Shown piece after piece: positions 1-5,897 of a stretch of DNA of 6,483 nucleotides (position 1 is its first letter; each line of letters begins with the position of its first letter). Origin of the DNA: JAWVZU01 sp033722075 (GTDB taxonomy: Bacteria; Pseudomonadota; Gammaproteobacteria; Xanthomonadales; SZUA-38). The stretch is from NCBI GenBank assembly GCA_033722075.1, contig JAWVZU010000225.1:1-6483 (forward strand), in the 5' to 3' direction. Position numbers and translations under genes: made by a program. The notes under the pieces were generated by a model, which saw nothing but the letters and a program-made list of their open reading frames with translations, did no database searches and had not been told where the DNA came from.

Positions 1-1
1 C

Positions 2-250
2 CCGCCACCCAAGGCGCGTTCCTTCGATACCGATCAACTGGTCAGCATCGGCACGGCCGTCCTGGGCGGGCTCGCCATCATTCTCGGGGTCATCGGCTTC
101 GCGAGGAAGGAGTCCTGGCGCGCCGCGAGCGGTGCAGCCGTACTCGGGGGTGGCGCGATCGCGTTCCAGTTTGCGGCCCTTGCACTTGCCGCAATCGTCC
201 TGGCCATTCTGGTCGCGGCCGTGTTGTCGCAACTCGGGTTGGACTTGTAA
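2..250 (+). CDS. C-terminal part of a small multi-pass membrane protein (5' end outside window)
   Basis: An open frame enters from the left edge and ends at TAA 248-250, giving 82 visible residues; the start lies upstream of the window. The visible part begins with a short polar, proline-containing stretch (P-P-P-K-A-R-S-F-D). Then come a hydrophobic glycine-rich helix at about residues 12-34, a short basic loop (A-R-K-E-S-W-R, about 34-40), and a long alanine/glycine/leucine-rich hydrophobic segment at about 42-78 that could be two closely spaced helices. The protein ends L-G-L-D-L. The positive loop between hydrophobic segments fits an inner-membrane protein. No catalytic motif or recognisable family signature is visible, so no function is assigned. 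Third codon positions are mostly G or C, as in the neighbouring genes, which supports real coding despite the missing start. The next gene on the same strand begins 80 bases downstream. Confidence 0.7.
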   Translation, partial: PPPKARSFDTDQLVSIGTAVLGGLAIILGVIGFARKESWRAASGAAVLGGGAIAFQFAALALAAIVLAILVAAVLSQLGLDL

Positions 251-268
251 GCCCGAATATTGCACGAG

Positions 269-280
269 TTGCGCGCGCAA
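269..280. promoter_or_regulatory. Perfect 12-bp palindrome in the leader of the hydrolase-fusion gene
   Basis: TTGCGCGCGCAA is self-complementary over all 12 bases and lies 50 bases upstream of the ATG at 331, in the only intergenic stretch before that gene. A weak -10-like TAATCT follows at 298-303, with no good -35 at standard spacing. The palindrome could be an operator for a dimeric regulator, but alternating GC runs also arise by chance in DNA of this composition. Confidence 0.2.
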
Positions 281-330
281 AGACGGACCCGATCCGGTAA
301 TCTCCTGAGGAGGGGACGGCAGGGATCAGG

Positions 331-2691
331 ATGTCTTTTTTAGCCGAGCTGAAACGCCGCAAGGTCTTCCGGGTAGCCGCCGGCTATGTCGTCGGCGCCT
401 GGGTGCTGATCCAGGTCGTGGAAACGGTGTTTCCCGCCTTCGGGCTGGATGACGCGTCGTTCCGGATCCTGGTGATCGCCCTGGCCATCGGCCTGGTGCC
501 GACGGTCATCCTGGCCTGGGCGTTCGAGCTGACCCGCTCCGGGTTGCGCCTGGACCGGTCGGATCGTCCGGCTGTCGATCGGGACAGCAGCGACCAGCCG
601 CCTTCGTTGCTGGCACTGCTCCGCTATCGGCGATTTCTGATTCCCGTGCTGACCATCCTGGTCATCGCGTTCGGCTCCGTCGCACTGATCGTCCCGCGTG
701 TCATGAACGCCCGCTGGGCCCGCATGGAAGCCATTCCCGAGATCAAGGAGCTGGTCGCCGCCGACGATTACCGGGCCGCCTTCGAATTGGCCCTGGAAGC
801 AGATCGCCATATCCACGACGAGCCCGCGCTGAAGACGCTCTGGCCGAGCTTTGCCGTGCGTCAAACCATCCACAGCGAACCGGCCGGCGCGGAAGTCACC
901 TATCGGGACTATGAAGACCCGGAAGGCGAGTGGCGCCCGCTAGGCACCACGCCGATCGACGCCGTCCGCCTGCCGAGAATGCCGGTGACCATCCGGTTCG
1001 AAAAGGAAGGCCATCCGGCTACGGAACGCTCCAGGGAATCTTTCGACGGCACGCTGACCGTCCACCTGGACCCGCCGGGGTCGCCGGCCGACCAGGTCGT
1101 GGTTCCCGATAGAGTCCTGTTCTTCCTCTTGACCGGCTTTCCGCTGAAGGACGTTCTCGTTCCGACCTTCCGGATCGATCGTCACGAGGTGACCAACGAG
1201 GAGTTCCAGGCTTTCGTCGATTCCGGCGGATACGAAGACCCGGAGTACTGGCAGGACCTGGACTTCGAACTGGACGATCGGGCGCTTTCCTTCGAGGAGG
1301 CCATGGACCGGTTCCGCGACCAGACCGGGCGCCCAGGGCCCGCCGGATGGACGGGTGGCGCATTTCCCGCCGGGGAGGCCGATCATCCGGTTCGTGGCGT
1401 GAGCTGGTTCGAGGCCATGGCCTACGCGCGGTTTCGCGACCGGTCCTTGCCCACGATTCATCAATGGAGTGCCGCTGCGATCTTTCCACCGAAGGAAGAA
1501 GTCACCCTGGATCACCCCCAGGAGATGATGAACGGGCGATTTCGAGGCGCAATGCTGGCCCATAGCAACTTCGCCGGAAAAGAAACGATGCCTGTCGGCA
1601 GCCGAAGGAATCCAGGGCCCTTCGGCACCTACGACCTCCCGGGGAACGTCCGGGAATGGTGCTGGAACGCCACCAGTGAAACACCGGATGCGAACCGCTA
1701 CATCCTCGGTGGTTCATTCGCCGATCCCAGTTATCTCTTCTCCTACGGCATAGCCCTGTCGCCATGGGATCGTTCCGCGGCCAACGGGTTCAGGTTGAGT
1801 TCCAGCGCCGAGACCGAGGAGCTCGCAGCGCTTCGAGAACCGGTGCCGCCTCCGGGGCGGGAGGCGATTGCGGAAATCAGCGACGAGATCTTCGAGATCT
1901 ACCGGGCTTTCTACGACTATGACCGCACACCCTTGAACGCCACCACGGACCGAGTGCAGGACGATTCACCGTACTGGACCCGGGAAACGGTCAGCTTCGA
2001 TGCAGCCTATGGCGACGAACGTGTCATCGCCCACCTGTTCCTGCCGAAGAACGTCGATCCGCCCTATCAGCCGATCATCTACTTTCCCGGAAGCAGTGCA
2101 ACCCGGGCCGATGCGAAAGACGACCTGCAGATGCTGGTCACGGAGTACCTCATCCACAGCGGCCGGGCGTTGATCTATCCGATCATCCATGGAACGCATG
2201 AGCGCTATATCGGACTGGAAACCACCTGGCCCGACGAAACGACCGCCTACAGCGAACACGTCAAGCGCTGGATCCAGGACATCCGCCGGACTCTGGACTA
2301 CGCCGAGACCCGGGAGGATCTCGACATGGAGCACATCGGGTATTACGGGTGGAGCTGGGGCGGGTGGAACGGCCCGATCGTGATGGCGCTCGACGACCGG
2401 GTGAAGGCCGGCGTCTACATTTCCGGCGGCATCCCGCCGACCCTCGCCCGACCCGAGGCCAGTTCGGCCAGTTTCGCGTCCCGAGTGTCCGCACCGGTCC
2501 TGATGATCAGCGGCAGGCACGACGTGCTGCGACCCGTGGAGACCTTCCAGAAGCCCATGTTCGAATCCCTCGGAACGGCACCGGAGCATAAGCGTCACGC
2601 GATTCTCGAGGGCGGTCATTTCCCCGCGATCAACCAGCTCAGGCGGGAGACCCTGGCCTGGTTCGACAAGTACCTTGGGCCAGTCGAATAA
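331..2691 (+). CDS. Membrane-anchored FGE-sulfatase/SUMF1-like protein fused to a C-terminal alpha/beta hydrolase
   Basis: This 786-residue protein has four parts. Residues 1-75 form the M-S-F-L-A-E-L-K-R-R module with helices at about 15-35 and 45-65; a third helix lies at about 102-121. A PEGA-like region (about 178-245) shows H-S-E-P-A-G-A-E-V and L-G-T-T-P. An FGE-sulfatase-like domain (about 278-491) shows V-T-N-E-E-F (287-292), G-V-S-W-F-E-A (356-362), L-P-G-N-V-R-E-W (436-443), G-G-S-F (460-463) and G-F-R-L (486-489). The alpha/beta hydrolase (about 515-783) has G-W-S-W-G with nucleophile S675, and likely D731 (G-R-H-D) and H763 (G-G-H-F). The two cysteines that bind copper in true FGE are absent. 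Relatives usually carry a Ser/Thr kinase at the N terminus; here the membrane module replaces it. The likely role is an inner-membrane esterase or peptidase-like enzyme of unknown substrate. The start is fixed by the conserved N terminus; the best Shine-Dalgarno (308-313) is distant, and AGGG at 321-324 is a closer option. Confidence 0.9.
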   Translation: MSFLAELKRRKVFRVAAGYVVGAWVLIQVVETVFPAFGLDDASFRILVIALAIGLVPTVILAWAFELTRSGLRLDRSDRPAVDRDSSDQPPSLLALLRYRRFLIPVLTILVIAFGSVALIVPRVMNARWARMEAIPEIKELVAADDYRAAFELALEADRHIHDEPALKTLWPSFAVRQTIHSEPAGAEVTYRDYEDPEGEWRPLGTTPIDAVRLPRMPVTIRFEKEGHPATERSRESFDGTLTVHLDPPGSPADQVVVPDRVLFFLLTGFPLKDVLVPTFRIDRHEVTNEEFQAFVDSGGYEDPEYWQDLDFELDDRALSFEEAMDRFRDQTGRPGPAGWTGGAFPAGEADHPVRGVSWFEAMAYARFRDRSLPTIHQWSAAAIFPPKEEVTLDHPQEMMNGRFRGAMLAHSNFAGKETMPVGSRRNPGPFGTYDLPGNVREWCWNATSETPDANRYILGGSFADPSYLFSYGIALSPWDRSAANGFRLSSSAETEELAALREPVPPPGREAIAEISDEIFEIYRAFYDYDRTPLNATTDRVQDDSPYWTRETVSFDAAYGDERVIAHLFLPKNVDPPYQPIIYFPGSSATRADAKDDLQMLVTEYLIHSGRALIYPIIHGTHERYIGLETTWPDETTAYSEHVKRWIQDIRRTLDYAETREDLDMEHIGYYGWSWGGWNGPIVMALDDRVKAGVYISGGIPPTLARPEASSASFASRVSAPVLMISGRHDVLRPVETFQKPMFESLGTAPEHKRHAILEGGHFPAINQLRRETLAWFDKYLGPVE

Positions 2692-2701
2692 TCGATACTG
2701 G
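2680..2701. other. Stem-loop spanning the convergent gene ends
   Basis: CCAG-TCGA, loop ATAA, TCGA, two bulged bases, then CTGG can fold into an interrupted 8-bp stem. The loop includes the TAA stop of the hydrolase-fusion gene, and the structure reaches into the 17-base gap before the opposing gene's stop at 2709. No T-run follows on either strand, so this is not a classical intrinsic terminator. It could still slow polymerase or protect both 3' ends. Confidence 0.25.
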
Positions 2702-2708
2702 GCTTGGC

Positions 2709-3359
2709 CTACTCTTCGAGGCACTCCCGGCAGGCCGCTTCCGGAAACCGGGTTCGGCATGCGTCCAGCGCCTCCTGCCGGGCGCCCTTGGCGGCATGTT
2801 CCCGATAGGCGGTGCAGGCTTCCGGGATGACCTTTTCCACCGTGGGGTTCTGGAACACGATGCCCCCATCCTTCACCGCAATGAGCCGTGAACCGGCGCT
2901 GTCCGAGCGCATGCCGATGGCGTCGTTTCCATGCCAGATCCTGATCACGGCACCCTCGTCAGGCCCCGCCGCCAGGAGCGCGACCTGTCCCTTTTGCGTA
3001 TCCAGCGTGAGCCCGACGTTGTCGTCGTCCCAGGTCACGTAGCCACCTCGTTCCTGGCCGGTGGTGTCATAAAGCATCACGCCTGCCGCCTCGGCGCCGC
3101 GATCGACCCGCTTGCCGTCGATCACGGCATCGGGCAGGTTGCCGCCGATGCGAACGCGCGCGACGCCCCGGTCGTCGACAACCACCAGCTCCGACACCGT
3201 CAGGCTCTCGACCACCTCGGCCTCGGCCGAAGTGGCATGGCCGAGATCGGCCGTGGCCAGCAGCCAGGCGCAAAAGGCCAGCGCCAGGATGCTTCCCTGA
3301 ATCCGCACGACTTGCTCGAGCCGCCGGGTTCTTCTTTCCAGGTAGTCGATATCAGGCAT
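2709..3359 (-). CDS. Single-pass envelope protein of unknown function with cysteine-rich C terminus
   Basis: The protein has 216 residues, starting at the ATG complementary to 3357-3359 and ending at TAG 2709-2711. A basic, coiled-coil-like N terminus (L-E-R-R-T-R-R-L-E-Q, 7-16) precedes one hydrophobic helix (about 22-37) and an acidic polar linker, typical of a membrane-anchored protein facing the periplasm. Residues 52-170 look beta-rich, with recurring strand-turn units such as V-V-V-D-D-R-G, V-M-L-Y-D-T-T-G-Q-E-R-G-G, V-G-L-T-L-D-T and I-A-V-K-D-G. The last 36 residues hold C182, C201, C210 and C213; C30 lies in the membrane helix. Similar proteins with the D-x-x-G-x-x-R-V-R-I-G and G-Q-E-R-G-G-Y-V-T motifs are known to me only as hypothetical. 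A longer frame from 3479 exists, but its extra 40 residues are not protein-like and overlap the divergent promoter region. No strong Shine-Dalgarno is visible. Confidence 0.8.
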   Translation of the reverse strand: MPDIDYLERRTRRLEQVVRIQGSILALAFCAWLLATADLGHATSAEAEVVESLTVSELVVVDDRGVARVRIGGNLPDAVIDGKRVDRGAEAAGVMLYDTTGQERGGYVTWDDDNVGLTLDTQKGQVALLAAGPDEGAVIRIWHGNDAIGMRSDSAGSRLIAVKDGGIVFQNPTVEKVIPEACTAYREHAAKGARQEALDACRTRFPEAACRECLEE

Positions 3360-3513
3360 GGGATAAGGTCTTGGTTTGGCGAGGTTTTTAATCTTGCCAT
3401 AGGGAACGGGCGACCTGAAAACCGGAAGCAGACTGATTTGATCTGTGCCGGTTCTCCACCGTCGAGAGTTCGTTACCATTGGCGAAGATCATTCAAATTC
3501 GGAGTACGCGAAG
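3360..3513. promoter_or_regulatory. Divergent intergenic region serving both flanking genes
   Basis: These 154 bases separate the divergent envelope-protein gene and DUF302 gene, so both promoters should lie here. The stretch around 3381-3400 is locally AT-rich for this window. For the rightward gene, TACCAT at 3474-3479 could be a -10, with a poor -35 (TTCTCC, 3452-3457) 16 bases upstream. A GGAG at 3501-3504, nine bases before the ATG at 3514, is a convincing Shine-Dalgarno. No clear leftward promoter was found, and no operator-like inverted repeat stands out. Confidence 0.4.
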
Positions 3514-3915
3514 ATGAACCAGACCATGGGATTCGAAGTCCGACTCGATGCCGCCCCCGACGAGGCCATCGATCAGGTCACCGAGGCCCTGAAGGCAGAG
3601 GGCTTCGGCATCCTGACCCGCATCGATGTCGACCAGGCCTTCAAGGAAAAGATCGGCGAGGATTTCCGACCCTACACGATCCTCGGCGCCTGCAACCCGA
3701 GCCTGGCCCACGCCGCGCTTTCCTCCGAGCCGGAACTGGGCCTGATGCTGCCGTGCAATGTCACTGTGGAAGCCGCCGGGGAAGGCAGCCTGGTGCGCAT
3801 CGTCGACCCGGACGTGATGATGAGCGTCGGGAACCTGGGCAAAGACGAGACGGTCCGGGAGGTTGCCCGGGATGCCAGGAAACGGCTTCTCCGCGTCGCC
3901 GATGTGCTGAACTAG
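3514..3915 (+). CDS. DUF302 domain-containing protein
   Basis: This is a 133-residue protein, about the usual length for a stand-alone DUF302 domain. Family hallmarks are visible in order: an N-terminal amphipathic start (G-F-E-V-R-L), a helix with A-I-D-Q-V-T-E-A-L-K-A-E-G-F-G (18-32), K-E-K-I-G-E-D-F-R-P-Y (44-54), the signature I-L-G-A-C-N-P-S-L-A-H-A-A-L (56-69) and L-L/M-P-C-N-V-T-V (78-85). C60 and C81 are the two conserved-looking cysteines. There is no signal peptide, so it is probably cytoplasmic. DUF302 proteins form a small alpha/beta fold with structures known (for example from Thermus) but no agreed biochemical function; some are found near redox or metal-related genes. The start at 3514 has GGAG nine bases upstream. 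An upstream in-frame ATG at 3445 would add 23 poorly conserved-looking residues and is less likely. A probable terminator follows. Confidence 0.88.
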   Translation: MNQTMGFEVRLDAAPDEAIDQVTEALKAEGFGILTRIDVDQAFKEKIGEDFRPYTILGACNPSLAHAALSSEPELGLMLPCNVTVEAAGEGSLVRIVDPDVMMSVGNLGKDETVREVARDARKRLLRVADVLN

Positions 3916-3931
3916 CGATCCAGGATCGGCC

Positions 3932-3949
3932 TGGCGGACCGCCGTTTTT
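3932..3949 (+). terminator. Probable intrinsic terminator of the DUF302 gene
   Basis: TGGCG-GAC-CGCCG forms a short GC-rich hairpin (four Watson-Crick pairs plus a T-G pair), immediately followed by five Ts (3945-3949). It lies 16 bases after the DUF302 stop. The stem is short, so strength is uncertain. The arm GCGGACC (3934-3940) can also pair with GGTCCGC (3960-3966), which would disrupt the terminator hairpin. Confidence 0.5.
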
Positions 3950-4222
3950 CTCTTATCGTGGTCCGCAGGACTGCGGAGTTGCTCCGAAAGACGCGCGATC
4001 GTGACCGAATCAGGGACATGACGGGTCGGGCTGCGAGATCGCTACCGACAAAGAGAGCAATTGGGGCAATACCCCGCTGACTCCCGGCTGCTAGGGTACC
4101 GTCTCGAAAACGGGCGGCGTCCAGCGCGCCAATTCAAGGCTTCCCGCAGGCAGATTGCTTAGGGCGTGGTCGAGCCCTCAATAAGGCCCGCCGCCCAGAA
4201 GCCTCGCAGGGCGCCCCCTTGG

Positions 4223-4231
4223 TGCTAGCTT
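4223..4231 (+). promoter_or_regulatory. Extended -10-like element upstream of the six-helix protein
   Basis: TGCTAGCTT fits an extended -10 (TGn followed by TAGCTT), about 40 bases before the ATG at 4274. No good -35 lies at 16-18 bases, which extended -10 promoters can tolerate. The same GCTAG core recurs at 4090-4097 and at 5076-5083, upstream of the TolB-like gene. This is a pattern match by eye only. Confidence 0.3.
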
Positions 4232-4273
4232 GAAGACAAACCCATTTCTGCGACAGGAAGCGAGGGACCGCAC

Positions 4274-4984
4274 ATGAGTTTCGAGCCGCGCTTCTTCCGG
4301 GCCCTGGGCTTATCCGCATTGGCGGCAGCGCTGCTGGTGCTCGTCGCACAGCTCATTCTCGGCAGCTATCCCCGTCCCGCAGGGTTCGGCAGCCTGATCG
4401 AGCTCTACGCTCAACCGATGGTCCGGGTCCAGCAGGTGGTCATCCTGGTCCAGGTATTCCTGATGTTCCTGGGATTGTGGGGCGTGGTCGCCAAAGTTCA
4501 TCGGCGATCGCCGGGCGCCGCGCTCACGGCTTTGCTGCTGCTCTGCTTCTGGCAAATGTTCGAGCTGATACCGCGCTCCCTGGAACTGTTCGCGGGTTCC
4601 TGGCGCTATGCGCCTGCCTTCGTGTCGGCCGCCGACGAGACCGGGCGGGAAACTGCGCGGGTCGCGATGCGCACGCTGTTGGAACTCACCAACGCGATGG
4701 GCGATGTCCGCCGCATACTGTGGCTCTTGAGCCACCTGCTTCTGGCTATTGCGCTATGGAGCACGCGCGGTTGGGGACGCTGGTTGGCGATCCTGTTTTT
4801 CGCCAACGCGTTGCGGCTGGCGCTGGGCATGGCCGGATCCCTGCTCGGCCAACCCAGCCTCGGTGGCGGGCTGGCGGGGTTCATGGTCCTGATCGTGCCA
4901 CAGTTCCTGATGGTTGCCGCGTGGCTGTGGACGAACCCGGTCGTTGAGCCGCTCTCGGGAAGCGAGCGACGCGAAGAATCCTAG
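4274..4984 (+). CDS. Six-helix integral membrane protein of unknown function
   Basis: This is a 236-residue, strongly hydrophobic protein with about six membrane segments, at roughly 9-30, 52-73, 81-100, 147-163, 167-190 and 199-219. The largest soluble loop (about 101-146) contains an amphipathic, charged stretch, E-T-G-R-E-T-A-R-V-A-M-R. The C terminus is short and polar, ending E-R-R-E-E-S. Charged or polar residues near or inside helices (E97, R101, E104, N140, D144) could matter for function, but no transporter, sensor or enzyme signature was recognised. GAGGGA at 4262-4267, six bases before the ATG, is a good Shine-Dalgarno and supports this start. It appears to be transcribed alone: 358 bases separate it from the DUF302 gene and 129 bases from the next gene. 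Its stop codon lies inside a degenerate copy of the repeat that continues downstream. Confidence 0.82.
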   Translation: MSFEPRFFRALGLSALAAALLVLVAQLILGSYPRPAGFGSLIELYAQPMVRVQQVVILVQVFLMFLGLWGVVAKVHRRSPGAALTALLLLCFWQMFELIPRSLELFAGSWRYAPAFVSAADETGRETARVAMRTLLELTNAMGDVRRILWLLSHLLLAIALWSTRGWGRWLAILFFANALRLALGMAGSLLGQPSLGGGLAGFMVLIVPQFLMVAAWLWTNPVVEPLSGSERREES

Positions 4985-4990
4985 AACCCC

Positions 4991-5026
4991 CGAATCCTGG
5001 ACACCCAACGAATCCTGGACACCCAA
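4991..5026. repeat. Two perfect tandem copies of an 18-bp unit
   Basis: The unit CGAATCCTGGACACCCAA occurs at 4991-5008 and again, identically, at 5009-5026. A degenerate third copy (AGAATCCTAGAACCCC) directly precedes them at 4975-4990 and contains the TAG stop of the membrane-protein gene. The array sits in the spacer before the TolB-like gene's promoter region. The unit is not palindromic enough to form a stable hairpin by itself. It could be a small tandem repeat, or a remnant of a dispersed intergenic repeat family. Confidence 0.85.
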
Positions 5027-5054
5027 AGTAATCGCAGAGCCCGGCACGTCGCCA

Positions 5055-5083
5055 TTCCCCGGGCCCCGCGGATAGGCTAGTCT
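5055..5083 (+). promoter_or_regulatory. Weak promoter candidate for the TolB-like gene
   Basis: TAGTCT at 5078-5083 could be a -10, 30 bases before the ATG at 5114, with a poor -35 (TTCCCC, 5055-5060) 17 bases upstream. An overlapping alternative -10 is TAGGCT at 5073-5078. The Shine-Dalgarno AGGAG at 5099-5103 is clear and ten bases from the start. Confidence 0.3.
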
Positions 5084-5113
5084 CTCTCCGGCGCAAACAG
5101 GAGCGAGCCCTGC

Positions 5114-5743
5114 ATGTCCCTTATCGCCGAACTGAAGCGCCGCAACGTTTTCCGGGTCGCGGCCGCCTACGGCATTCTCTCCTGGCTGCTGCTCCAGGTC
5201 GGCGATCTGCTGTTCGACCTGATGGGCCTGCCTGAGTGGGCCCTGCGTATCGTCCTGGGCATCCTGATCCTGGGCTTTCCCGTTGCGGTGATCTTCGCCT
5301 GGGTCTACGAACTGACGCCCGAGGGCCTCCGCCGGGAGTCGGATATCCCGGCCGAACGGTCCATCACGGCCCACACCGGGCGCCGCCTCGACTACATCAC
5401 CATCGGGATGATCGTGCTGGGCATCGCGTTCCTGGCCGTGGACCGTTTTGTCCTGGAGCAGAAGCCGTCTGCGATGCCTGAGCAAGCTGAGCAGCCCGCC
5501 GCGGCACCCGCCGATACTGCCGCGCCCGAGGCACAGGCCTCCCGCGCCGACCGTTCCATCGCGGTCCTGCCCTTCGTCAATATGAGCACCGATCCCGAGA
5601 ACGAGTTCTTCGCCGACGGGCTCTCCGAGGAGATCCTCAATCGCCTCGCCCAGGTCCCCCAGCTGCGCGTCATCGGACGCACATCGTCGTTCGCGTTCAA
5701 GGGGGACGGGCGGGACCTGCCGGCCTCCTTCGCGAGTTCGTAG
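5114..5743 (+). CDS. TolB-like/TPR-type membrane regulator, C-terminally truncated
   Basis: The 209-residue product matches only the beginning of a much longer family. Residues 1-77 form the M-S-L-I-A-E-L-K-R-R module, with hydrophobic helices at about 17-37 and 43-64 followed by Y-E-L-T-P-E-G-L-R-R-E (65-75). A third helix lies at about 94-111. A low-complexity Ala/Pro/Glu linker (117-145) leads into a TolB-like domain with S-I-A-V-L-P-F-V-N-M-S (148-158), E-F-F-A-D-G-L-S-E-E-I-L (164-175), L-R-V-I-G-R-T-S-S-F-A-F-K (184-196) and G-D-G-R-D-L (197-202). Relatives continue with a conserved L-G-V-x-x-(V/I)-L-E-G-S-V-R segment and then TPR repeats, often to 500 residues or more. Here the family match stops at about L202 (5719), and only seven unrelated residues follow before TAG. 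Neither alternative frame restores the missing segment, so this is a truncation, not a simple frameshift. It is probably non-functional as it stands. AGGAG at 5099-5103 supports the start. Confidence 0.85.
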   Translation: MSLIAELKRRNVFRVAAAYGILSWLLLQVGDLLFDLMGLPEWALRIVLGILILGFPVAVIFAWVYELTPEGLRRESDIPAERSITAHTGRRLDYITIGMIVLGIAFLAVDRFVLEQKPSAMPEQAEQPAAAPADTAAPEAQASRADRSIAVLPFVNMSTDPENEFFADGLSEEILNRLAQVPQLRVIGRTSSFAFKGDGRDLPASFASS

Positions 5744-5897
5744 GGCGCGCACCACCAGGAGGGTGACACGCGGGTGCGCCGGCGGATCGAAGTCCGCGGG
5801 GTCAGGCCGGGTGCTCGGGAGAGCTCCGCCTCCAGCCGGCGGACGCGCTCGACCAGGTGCCGGTAGCGGCGGGGCGCCTCGACCCGAGGCGGTGGGC
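5720..5897. other. Unassigned GC-rich segment between the TolB-like break and msrA
   Basis: This lies between the point where the TolB-like match ends and the msrA stop codon. It is strongly GC-rich. One minus-strand frame with mostly G or C at third positions reads R-Y-R-H-L-V-E-R-V-R-R-L-E-A-E-L (about 5869-5822), which resembles a short coiled coil. That frame has no ATG or GTG start between the msrA stop and the segment, and it runs on as the antisense of the TolB-like gene. It may be a fragment of a gene lost at the junction, or chance in GC-rich DNA. No hairpin with a T-run was seen after msrA. Confidence 0.3.

Larger units (their letters stand above)
3916..4273. other. 358-base gene-free stretch with several inverted repeats
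   Basis: No protein-coding frame is convincing here. The stretch holds the probable terminator of the DUF302 gene (3932-3949) and a perfect inverted repeat, TCCGCA-GGAC-TGCGGA, at 3962-3977. GGGG/CCCC arms lie at 4063-4066 and 4072-4075, AGGGC/GCCCT arms at 4161-4165 and 4174-4178, and GGGCGGC (4112-4118) is exactly complementary to GCCGCCC (4190-4196), enclosing the last hairpin. The 8-bp palindrome GGGCGCCC lies at 4209-4216. A GCTAG-containing -10-like element occurs at 4090-4097 and again at 4223-4231. If the first is a promoter, the message would have a leader of about 170 bases that can fold. No known riboswitch or tRNA pattern was recognised. Confidence 0.5.

Noticed and set aside
3360..3479. 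N-terminal extension of the minus-strand envelope protein to an upstream start at 3479
   Set aside because: The extra 40 residues are not conserved-looking, and the extension would cover the divergent promoter region. The start at 3359 gives a typical short basic N terminus before the membrane helix.
3445..3513. Upstream in-frame ATG for the DUF302 gene
   Set aside because: The start at 3514 has a well-placed GGAG and begins right at the DUF302 domain; the 23 extra residues do not resemble the family.
2931..4004. A long open plus-strand frame (about 357 residues)
   Set aside because: It runs antisense through the envelope-protein gene and out of frame through the DUF302 gene; its composition is Arg/Gly/Pro/His-rich and shows no motif.
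4018..4080. Possible 20-residue leader peptide (M-T-G-R-A-A-R-S...)
   Set aside because: The potential Shine-Dalgarno is too close to the ATG, the peptide has no attenuator-like codon run, and no promoter is evident in front of it.
4161..4178. tRNA-like T-arm (AGGGC ... GCCCT)
   Set aside because: The loop does not match the T-loop consensus, and no acceptor, D-arm or anticodon stem can be placed around it.
4991..5026. CRISPR array
   Set aside because: The repeats are directly adjacent without spacers, are only 18 bp long, and no cas gene is present.
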